A DNA stretch of 27,580 bases, taken from the NCBI GenBank assembly GCA_011763485.2, contig JAANSK020075575.1:1-27580 (forward strand), read 5' to 3'. Every line of letters begins with the position of its first letter. Position 1 is the stretch's first letter. Below are positions 20,469 to 27,580 of this stretch, piece by piece. The DNA is from Isoetes engelmannii (taxonomy: Eukaryota > Streptophyta > Lycopodiopsida > Isoetales > Isoetaceae). A model generated the notes under the pieces. That model ran no database searches. It saw nothing but the letters and a program-made list of their open reading frames with translations, and was not told the origin of the DNA. A program made the position numbers and the translations under genes.

Positions 20469-21821
20469 TCAATCCATTGTGGCAGGTCGAGTCATACAAC
20501 ACCGAAATCTTGCTGTGCGGACTGTTGTCATGATATCTCTCTGAGCATCTTCTAGCATTCTAACAACTTGTGAAAAAACAGGGCGCACATCAGGCTGGGC
20601 ATCCCAACATCTTGTCATGATTTCAGCCAAGGCAGGCGGACATTCTGGTGGGATGATAGGCCTCACTCCCCTATTTACAACAGCAAAGGCTGCCTGCACT
20701 GCAGTCATGTTCTGAAATGGGAGGCCTCCTGTAATTAACTCCCAAAGTACTATGCCAAAACTGTAGACATCAACCTTTTGATTGTAAGCTCTGTGTTGTA
20801 TCATTTCCCTGCACAAACAGCAGATTATTAGCCTCAAACTTACTTATCTTCTCAATTCTTGATGGTTTAACGCCAACTTCAGGCCATCCAGTAAAAAAAA
20901 ACACTAATTCCCAGCACAAAATTTAGGACAAAGTTCAGTAACATACGGTGCCATCCAACGGTAAGTTCCTGTTTCTGGTGTCATGCCCTCCGTCTGCACT
21001 TCGATTCTAGCAACTCCAAAGTCAGCAATTTTAATGGATCTATCGTTCGCTATGAGCAAGTTGTCAGACTTAAGATCCCTGTGAATGTAGCCTTGGCTGT
21101 GCAAGTAATCCATCCCCTGTGCAATGTCCAGAGCCTGCTTCACTGCAAGTTTAAGGGGAACAGGTCTTGACTTCCTCTTACTAAGAAAGGATCTAACCGA
21201 GCCTCCTCTGGCATACTCTGTAACAATACACCACACAAGAGGCTTCTTACAAGCTCCTATAAAACGCACCACATTCTGATGCCTCAAGGTAGCAAGCATT
21301 CTAACCTCTTGGGTGAATTGTTGCTCCATAAACTGAGCACGCTCCAGGTTATTCTCGGGGCGTTCTAAGATCTTCACAGCAACATCTTCTCCATTATAAA
21401 TCCCTCTGTACAATTTCCCAAAAGCCCCCTGCGCAAAAGGAGGCCCCATGTTCAATCTTCTTAGGTCTATAGTCCATTCATCAAATCCTTCTAACCCTTC
21501 TGTTGGATATCTGTTATCCATAAGAGCTGCTCCAAGCATATCTTCTCCCATGGTATGTGGTACTGGGTTTGGTACAACACTGTGAGAAACAGTAGTCACA
21601 GTTCTATTATTCCTATTGCGCATATCCATAGGCATCAGTGTGGTCCTAGAATTGTTTGATCCAACGCTACTATTACCCCCGACAGACATTGAGACAGATC
21701 CACCCCCATTACTTGTCTGTATGCTCGCAACACTATCAACAGACATATCTGAGACATTTCCAAGCATCTGGTAATACTCAGCATCTGTAAATCTATAGAA
21801 ATCGCCATTTAGGGCTGCCAT
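20469..21821 (-). CDS. RAF22/28-like: Raf-like (MAPKKK group C) Ser/Thr protein kinase, 404 aa, two coding exons
   Basis: A cytosolic-type dual-specificity-like Ser/Thr kinase closely resembling Arabidopsis At2g24360 and At4g31170 (about 410 aa) from memory of those sequences. Exon A is 21821-20947 and exon B 20808-20469; together they give 1215 nt, 404 codons plus stop. The intron at 20809-20946 has donor CACC|GTATGT and acceptor TTTGTGCAG|GGAAATG, and splits Pro292 of the APE motif. The N-terminus has the family blocks [20 protein letters not shown] (26-45) and [20 protein letters not shown] (105-124). Kinase domain: Gly-loop AQGAFG (130-135, first Gly replaced by Ala as in the family), VAVK Lys150, Glu172, HRDLKSDN (Asp249), DFG (Asp267) and APE (291-293). 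It ends [14 protein letters not shown]. All catalytic residues are present and there are no breaks. The ATG at 21821 is chosen because an in-frame TAG lies upstream at 21876-21878. These relatives have been linked to ABA signalling and embryogenesis (recalled knowledge). Confidence 0.95.
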
Positions 21822-21992
21822 TATTGCATGCTTAAGCAAAGCGGCACATGTCAAGAAAGACCCACACGGCCACTTCTAAGATTCTGGCAGAATCAAACCT
21901 CAACTGCTGTAATCTAAAATCAAAATCCAGGATATTGCATCATACTAAAGATGCAATAGAGGATTATGCAACTTAGGGAAGTCGATGCTCAC

Positions 21993-22128
21993 CATTTTTG
22001 AAGCGGAAAGAGTAGGAATGGTTCTGAGAGCTACCGGAATACAAGAAGAACGCCGATTTCGTGGTATTGGGTTTGAAAAGAAAGCTATGTTGGACCGCGC
22101 TGCCGGAGTTGGAGATGGATCCGCCCAT
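21993..22128 (-). other. Probable 5' UTR exon of the kinase gene with an upstream ORF
   Basis: Upstream of the kinase on the minus strand, a good donor AAAAATG|GTGAGC ends a putative exon at 21993. Acceptor-like AG sites with pyrimidine context lie between about 21876 and 21915, so a leader intron of roughly 80-115 nt is plausible. An ATG at 22128 opens a frame (MGGSISNSGSAVQHSFLF) that is open to the donor, but its phase does not match the kinase frame at the acceptors I tested. It is therefore better read as an upstream ORF than as the kinase N-terminus. The transcription start is not known. Confidence 0.45.
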
Positions 22129-22161
22129 GAATGGGGTTGTGAGGCTTCCTTCCGCTGTCAA

Positions 22162-23039
22162 CGTGAAAGCCCAGCTGCTGTAGGACTGTCCCTTTTTCCC
22201 CCAAGCTTTTTTTGAGACTCGTTTTTTAATGTTTGAGACACAGTCTTTTTTTTTTTATGTTTGTCGACCCGTGCCATAGGAAAAAAAAAGGGGGTCCTCA
22301 TTTTTTTTCATTCACATTCGTGGCCTTATTATTCTACACTTTTTTGGGATATATTCTCTTTGCACATCCCTTTCTGCCACCTCGAGACATCCTTCAACAT
22401 GGTAAAATTTTGACCCTTATCCAGTGTCGTTTCCTTTGTGTTTTGTTTAGCCAGTAGTCATGCCTCTGATCCTCCCCAAGGGGCTTCCCCATCACTCTGA
22501 TCCTCCCCAAGGGGCTTCCCTATCACTTATTGTGGCCGTGAGAAGCACGACTCTCCCTATCAAAGTCTTGCTGCGAAACTGCTTCGAGTCAGTCACTAAG
22601 GGCCCAACTTCATTCCAAGGTCCCGAAGACTGATTCTAATATAATACAAACTGATTCCCAATGCTTTTTACACAAAGTTGTTTTATAACATATAAGTTGC
22701 ATCACAGCTCTCGTCATCACCACCTGTCCAAGGAGACTGCCCAAAGTCGGCCACTGCTCACATTGACGGACTTCTATCTGCTTATACACATCTGTAAATG
22801 GGTGCCTCAAGGAAACATTACAAAAAGACTTCGTTGTTGGTGCTTTCATGAGGGTTTTTCATATCTATACTACGGGGGAAGTGCCTACTAATGGTGGGTT
22901 TACTTATTCCATAATGCGAAGAAAATCTTTTTTTATTTTGTTATAATCTTTCTCATGTTTTTTCTTCTAATCTTTCTCAAGTACTCAAATTTTCTGCATC
23001 GCAGAGAATAGTTTGTACTCTTTGGTCTTAGTTTTGGGT
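22162..23039. other. Upstream region of the kinase gene; no gene seen
   Basis: It contains homopolymer T/A runs at 22205-22310, probably promoter-side sequence for the minus-strand kinase. No TATA box can be assigned with confidence. No gene is recognised apart from the short tandem repeat at 22464-22525. Confidence 0.45.
22464..22525. repeat. 31-bp unit repeated twice in tandem
   Basis: CTCTGATCCTCCCCAAGGGG opens both units (22464 and 22495). The two 31-bp units differ at one base (CCCC versus CCCT before ATCA). Each contains the short inverted repeat CCCC-AA-GGGG. Confidence 0.93.
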
Positions 23040-23041
23040 TT

Positions 23042-23160
23042 ATGTATATAGGAAAGCTCATTTAGTGGGCTTTCCTGTTGTGGAAACCTGCCGACGTGCG
23101 GCAACGCGGAGGCAGGTTGACACAGCAGGGAAGCCCACTAAATGGGCTTCTCTATAACGT
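23042..23160. repeat. Foldback: arms of about 40 bp, 18-nt loop
   Basis: The arm at 23052-23092 pairs with 23111-23150. Both contain CATTTAGTGGGCTT on one strand or its complement and end at AACCTGCC next to the loop. Differences are one indel and five substitutions, three of them T/C changes that leave G:U pairs in one RNA orientation. Weaker pairing extends about 10 bp outward. Function unknown; a foldback/MITE-type element or hairpin RNA precursor is possible. Confidence 0.85.
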
Positions 23161-23170
23161 GGAGCAGAGT

Positions 23171-23322
23171 TAGGCGTTGATTCTGCACCAGGTGTTACCC
23201 ATCGAACGGTACAGGCCAATAATACAACATAAAAATCAGAATGCAAGTATATGGTACTTGCTGGGAAAGAAAGTGTGCCACGTGGTGGCACACCATTGGA
23301 TGACGAGGCAGAATCACGCCTA
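23171..23322. repeat. Second inverted repeat with an inner 21-bp hairpin
   Basis: TAGGCGTTGATTCTGC at 23171-23186 pairs with GCAGAATCACGCCTA at 23308-23322 (one-base indel). Inside it, GTGTGCCACGTGGTGGCACAC at 23273-23293 is a 9-bp stem with a 3-nt loop. Together with the foldback just before it, this makes about 280 bp of nested secondary structure. Confidence 0.8.
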
Positions 23323-23444
23323 TCCGTTCTTTAGGTGGTTTTGAAAATAAGTATCCATTACTTCAATAAGGTTATATAAATGGTGTAGCACCAATATAGC
23401 GTCATCTTAAAATAATTAGGGGCAGCGACCGGGCTATTTGGGAG

Positions 23445-24302
23445 CAGGTGGCGGGCATTATTCCGCTGCATATACCTCTTGTACTCCAGGATGATGTGGT
23501 GGTCCAGGTTTGGAGGATACATCCGGATGTTGTGGCCTCATGCTTTGTTCGGTCTTGTTATCGGGTGTTAGCTATTCATGACACTTTACCGCCTTCAGAT
23601 AAGTGGTCACTGCAGCTTCAGGGTTGGCGCTCTGTCTGGACATGGACGTGGAATCCTCTTCCCCCACCAAAGGTCAGGGTGCTTTTGTTGCAGGTGGTGC
23701 ATCGTTGTATCCGGGTGAATGCCCTTGTGAGCAGGTTTAAGCTGGGTATGAGCCCTCTTTGCCCTTGCTATGGCCTTCATCGGGAGTCTGTGGAGCATTG
23801 CCTAGTCTTGTGCCCCCATCTGCAGGTTGCTTGGGATTGGGTCAAGGCACTGTTTCAGGTCAGGATGACTAGTCAGCAGCTGCTTCTTCATTTGTATCCT
23901 GCTTCTTGGTCCTCCCTGAAGAAGCAAGCTTTGCATCTGTGTGTGGCATGGTTGGTGTGGTTGATCTGGAAACGGCGTTATTTGTGGATATTTGAGGGGG
24001 TTCAGCAGCCCTCCACCTCCCTTGTTTCCCGACTCAGGTATAAGTTATTTCAGAGTTTTCTTGTGTTGTCTGGATCGGCAGAGCGAAAGTTCTCTATTTG
24101 GCAAGATATTTTGGGCATGTGGATGGTAATGGTGGGTTTGTACATACTTAGTGATGCAGTTCATTGATGGAGTGAGCTTGTTATCGGGTGTTGAGGTATT
24201 TCTGTCCCGTTGGGGCAGCTCTTTTTTCCTCGTCACTCATTTTGTAACATTATCATTCTTTTAATACATTGATGACTCAATTCTTCAAAAAAAAAAAAAA
24301 AA
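23445..24302 (+). mobile_element. 5'-truncated L1, same family as the full-length copy
   Basis: Similarity starts abruptly at CAGGTGGCGGGCATTAT (compare 17831) and continues to the shared 3' end, TTGATGACTCAATTCTTC, and a poly(A) run to 24302. The ORF2 tail stays open from 23448 to 24167 and includes HRCIRVNALVSRFKLGMSPL and CPCYGLHRESVEHC, where one zf-RVT Cys is Tyr. Positions that are stop codons in the large copy are coding here (WDWVKALFQ; LCVAWLVWLIW). A 1-nt difference near 24115 carries the frame past the native stop. No target-site duplication could be identified. Confidence 0.93.
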
Positions 24303-24983
24303 GGATGGCTTGATAATGCTTTATATTCCATTGTTTTACCTAATCCATGCTAGAAGTATTTGACGCAAAAAATAAGGTCTGAACATTGAATTTCATTGTA
24401 GATGTTTCACCATCAATTGTCAAAATTATACAATTATTATCTCATGACCTACTTCTCTGAGAGAATCATATAGATCATTTCGGACTTGCTTGTTTGGGGA
24501 AGCAAGCAAGGAAACCTGATTACATGCTGGTTACAATAGCCTGGGCTTCATGCCCTCATTTTGTGATATCGGCTTTGTCCCCTAGCTTGGTTTGGGTTGC
24601 ATACCCTTGTTCATTCTATTGTCTCGTGGTCGTTGTTGCTCCCACTCCCAGTGGATGTTAGAATCCGGGTTATCAACTACGCACTCCAAGTAATACAAGG
24701 AAGTGATGCTTATGAGTAGGAGAAGTCTTAAATATATAAATTATGAAAGATTAATAGCATCGTATTCTTATAAAAATCAGTTCAATTCAATTCAACTCAA
24801 TTCAGTGCCTCAAGTAAGATTGTTGTCTAAAACTATCAATACATCTGATAAAGATATGGATACCCATCTAGTCCATTCTATCCCTTCCTTCGTTACATTT
24901 CTAGGTTAATTTTTATACAATAAGAATGCAGAGCCATCCCCGATGCTTGTCCAAACTATGCAAATGCCTTGCTTCATTGTAAT
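24303..24983. other. AT-rich spacer
   Basis: No gene or repeat family recognised. The open frame at 24703-24909 is AT-rich and featureless. Confidence 0.5.
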
Positions 24984-25050
24984 GGAGTTGAGTCTAGTGA
25001 TAATACTAGTCTAAATTAGGGCTCGAGTTTGAGTTTGGTCACATGACATA
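24984..25050 (+). repeat. SINE-like head fragment, copy 4
   Basis: GAGTCTAGTGATAATACTAG followed by GGGCTCGAGTTTGA and GGTCAC resembles, in order, the tRNA-like head of the other three copies, but on the plus strand. The body and tail are not recognisable, so this is a weak call. Confidence 0.35.
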
Positions 25051-25074
25051 TTCAATGGCAATAGATGTGGTCTT

Positions 25075-25694
25075 GGGCACGGGATAAGCTACTCCATCCT
25101 AAAGTTGCAGTACTTTGGTGACAGATTCTTCATAGATGTCTTCGGGTTAATGTGCTTGTCCACAAATTTAACCCTAGAATATCAGATCAATGTCCAGTAT
25201 GCAAGTGTGGGCCTGAGACTATTGAGCTTTGGCTTTTCATGTGTGACCACCTTAGACTTGTATGGGATTGATAGTTCTCCCTTTTTCAAATTTCACTAAC
25301 AAGTCAAAAAGTGCTTTTGGCAATTTACCCAAGTACCTGGACGGAGTTACAAAGCCAGGTTTTCATCTAGTAGTAGGATGGTTGCTTTGGACCATCTGGA
25401 AAAGACAAAGATGGGTAATCTTCAAAGGTCTGGATGTGGCAGATAACCATGTTCTCAAAGAAGCTTAAGGCTGCATTGCTAAGTCGTATCATTGTTCTTC
25501 ACTTGCCTCTCGTAAGAGGCGATTGATCTTTGAGGAGTATTTAGATGTGCGCTCTTACGCTTAGGCATGTTGCTTCACTTGGTGGATCTCTACTTATCCG
25601 CTGAGATATTATTCCTGCCTTTGCTTATATACTTGTATTTGCCTCTTTGATTCAATAAAGTCTGATGTCCTTTAACAAAAAAAAAAAAAAAAAA
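25075..25694 (+). mobile_element. Older 5'-truncated L1 3' end
   Basis: The sequence encodes, in pieces, a zf-RVT region related to the large L1: LRVNVLVHKFNPRISDQCPV, then CKCGPETIELW and LRLVWD (25130-25270), and later VVGWLLWTIWKRQRWVIFKG (about 25370-25430). It ends with TTCAATAAAGTCTGATG and a poly(A) at 25675-25694. Divergence from the large copy is far greater than for the 23445 copy, so it is an older or different subfamily. No target-site duplication was recognised. Confidence 0.82.
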
Positions 25695-25910
25695 GGAGAA
25701 GGAGCATATGAGCAATGTTGATGTTGTGTATATCTCATAAATTGGTCCCAAAGGAATATGTAAACAATGCTTTCCTCCTCCTCCCAAATCTTGTCTTCTT
25801 TACCTACTAATCTCCTTCTACAATCACATGATCAATTTTGCCAAAATTTTAGTCGACAGGGACTTAATAAAATTTTGTTTGGGCAAAGATTAAGATAATA
25901 GATAGATATT

Positions 25911-26000
25911 ATTTTAACGTCCACGGGAACCACACAGGGCCATAGGATGAAATTATATATAGTGAGACTCTGGACTAGTGTGTTACTGCTAGACCAAAAG
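25911..26000 (-). repeat. SINE-like repeat, copy 3, internally deleted
   Basis: Plus-strand order ATTTTAACGTCCAC, GAGACTCTGGAC, ACTAGTGTGTTAC, GCTAGACCAAA matches both ends of copies 1 and 2, but most of the middle, including the B-box block, is missing. GATAGATATTATT adjoins the 3' side, again a simple-repeat-like tail. Confidence 0.52.
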
Positions 26001-26875
26001 CAAAAGGCTTAAACTATAAAGCCAGAATGTTTTATAACAAACCATATTGTAAAAATCTAAGCCCTAAAAGAAGATTAAGGGCCCAGATCAAGGTGTTAAA
26101 TCGAAGGCTTAGATTTAAAAACAAAAGCTGGTCCAACAATATTTAAAACAAAATGAAGGAGGATCAATGATGTGGCAAGATCAAGGGTCCAAAATTTGCT
26201 CAAATAAGTACAAGTTTGAGGAGAACGTATTCTTCTTCTCTTCTTGGCCACTATCCTTTATGGCAGGCTAGTAGCGAGCTTGCAGGATATGGTGTGAGAT
26301 CTTCCACCATAATTTATGCATTATATGGCTCTACTAAGCATTTCTAGTATTTCTTAATAGTTCTTGAAAAATGATTCGTGCGCCAGTTTCATTTTTTCAT
26401 CTTCGTCATTCTTTATTTTCTGCTGTCTTACCTATATTTTCATCCAATCCATGTTTTCGCCACACTCCCAATGCTTGGCTTGAAGTGGGAAAAGCAAGCC
26501 AACTGTCCCAAAAAATGTAGCGTGCTTTTATGGTTCTAACACGTCGCCAGAATATGCTACGATATATCCATGGTTGTAATACATTGTTAGATAACGTTTA
26601 AGACCCCGGGGAAACTCTTCATTTGTGGTAGGTCCACATAGATATTTGGGCATGCTTATCAGTACAAGAGGCGTGGTTAACCCCCTTAAATCAGGGGTAA
26701 TGCAATGTCAATTGCACATTTTGGAATTTGATGGCTAGATCTCTTTCAGGGGAAAATTATACGAATCTCTAATTTGTCAAATAATATCTTCTTGCCAATT
26801 TATCCCAGGTTTTAACTACCCTTGATCCAACAGTTGCCAACGGATAGATCAAGTTAACCATCAACACACCTGGGT
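26001..26875. other. AT-rich spacer
   Basis: No gene or element recognised. The open frame at 26769-26957 (minus) is taken as chance. Confidence 0.5.
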
Positions 26876-27345
26876 AACTTGAGGAGGAGGTTGACCTCCT
26901 TAAATCACAGGTCGAGAAATTTGTTTGTGCTCTTGGTGCTAAGATTAGCATATGCATGCTTTCGGTGAATTGGGATATAAGAATCTGCGCTAGAGTTGGA
27001 AATCACCTCCCTATGTTCATGATTGTTGGAAATGAGCAGATTTGGCACTCCATTGTTATTCTGCCCTTGGATAAGAAGTTCGTGCAGACTTGTTATCGAC
27101 TATTATTTTACATCGTCTCTACCCAACTGCCTCAACCTAAATATGATGTTGTTTAGAAGAATGTGCATTTAAAGTATGTTTGCAGACTTGTTATCGACTA
27201 TTATTTTAGATATCGTCTCTACCCAACTGCCTCAACCTAAATATGGTGTTGTGTTAGAAGAATGTGCATTTAAAGTATGTTTCTCCAAAGCTGAATGTCC
27301 TTCTATGGCAGATGGTAAAAAATGTTCGTGTACATAGGTTCAAAC
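26876..27345 (+). mobile_element. Diverged L1 ORF2 fragment (region before zf-RVT)
   Basis: The frame open from about 26876 to 27156 includes VNWDIRICARVGNHLPMF, EQIWHSIVILPLDKKFVQTC and YRLL. It matches in order the CYRVL and following part of the large L1 just upstream of its zf-RVT domain. After an inserted duplication, similarity resumes with PKLNVLLWQMVKNVRVHRFK near 27290-27345 (compare PPKVRVFLWQVVHRC). The first residues (LEEEVDLLKSQVEKF) have no counterpart I can see. There is no 3' tail, so both ends are lost. Confidence 0.72.
27084..27282. repeat. 98/101-bp tandem duplication inside the L1 fragment
   Basis: Copy 1 is 27084-27181 and copy 2 is 27182-27282. Both run from GCAGACTTGTTATCGACTAT to AAAGTATGTTT. 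Copy 2 has three extra bases in two places and a few substitutions, so the duplication is recent relative to the decay of the LINE but not brand new. Confidence 0.95.
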
Positions 27346-27580
27346 TACAAATAATTGTCACGAACCGACGCGAAGAACGGGGCAAATACACACAAGAAAT
27401 ACCAAAGAATCTTATATACCACAAAAGAATCTGATGTACAATGGCCCGAAGGCGAACAGAGGAACAGGGCAGAAGAATAGGGTAAGAAACAAGAGATGCG
27501 CTCAAGCAACAGAGCTGATGCGTGAAGGCGCTCGAGAACAAGGCAAGAAACAGTGCAGGCGCTAAGGAGGTTCAAGACTG
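27346..27580. other. Unassigned window end
   Basis: No gene supported. On the minus strand there is a TATATAAG motif near 27411-27418 and short GCGCT-rich words. A fragment of some long terminal repeat is conceivable, but neither ends nor a partner copy are visible. Confidence 0.3.

Noticed and set aside
20838-20946. Alternative kinase C-terminus by reading through the intron
   Set aside because: The read-through residues after WMAP are unlike the family, and the spliced product matches it exactly.
23042-23160. MicroRNA gene
   Set aside because: The arms are long and nearly complementary, but no mature-sequence evidence is available and a foldback transposon fits equally well.
27346-27580. 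Fragment of an LTR retrotransposon
   Set aside because: Only a TATA-like motif on the minus strand. No paired repeat, primer-binding site or coding domain is in the window.

Overview
This window looks like a gene-poor, repeat-rich stretch of a land-plant nuclear genome. The evidence is a spliced plant-type Raf-like protein kinase, plant L1 LINEs (DUF4283-like ORF1, APE endonuclease plus RT, C-terminal zf-RVT), tRNA-derived SINE-like repeats, a eukaryotic tRNA-Ser gene and AT-rich intergenic DNA. A non-seed plant such as a fern is possible, because pogo/CENP-B-type transposase genes like the one here are familiar there, but the sequence alone does not settle the lineage.

Layout. 1-700: AT-rich DNA ending in four tandem units, each built on a 16-bp palindrome. 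About 1225-3904: a decayed pogo/Tigger-like (CENP-B type) DNA transposon gene with psq helix-turn-helix, DDD catalytic core, long coiled-coil tail and a convincing 70-nt intron before its last acidic exon. 4446-5220: an unrecognised minus-strand coding candidate. 6081-6290: palindromes and a two-copy repeat. 6507-6873: a SINE-like repeat, a GAAA microsatellite and a nearly perfect minus-strand tRNA-Ser(AGA). 9529-11048: an unrecognised, broken minus-strand coding relic in several pieces. 11985-18737: a complete L1 LINE with a 17-bp target-site duplication (one mismatch), ORF1, ORF2 and a poly(A) tail, interrupted by a 0.79-kb insert. 18951-19125: a second SINE-like copy. 20469-22128: the one gene that looks alive, a two-coding-exon MAPKKK/Raf-like kinase on the minus strand with a probable leader intron. 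23040-23330: nested inverted repeats. 23445-24302: a 5'-truncated sister copy of the big L1. 24984-25694: a fourth SINE-like fragment followed by an older L1 3' end. 25911-26000: a third SINE-like copy. 26876-27345: another diverged L1 fragment carrying a fresh 98-101-bp tandem duplication.

How it fits together: apart from the kinase and the tRNA, almost everything recognisable is transposon-derived. Four L1 3'-region copies of clearly different ages lie within 15 kb, which indicates repeated LINE insertion around the kinase gene, and the SINE-like repeats probably depended on LINE machinery (inference). I found no clear new multi-gene system. The observations most worth a second look are the intron-bearing long-tailed pogo transposase, the unidentified relic at 9.5-11 kb, the palindrome array, the insert in the L1 with splice-like ends, and the foldback cluster upstream of the truncated L1.
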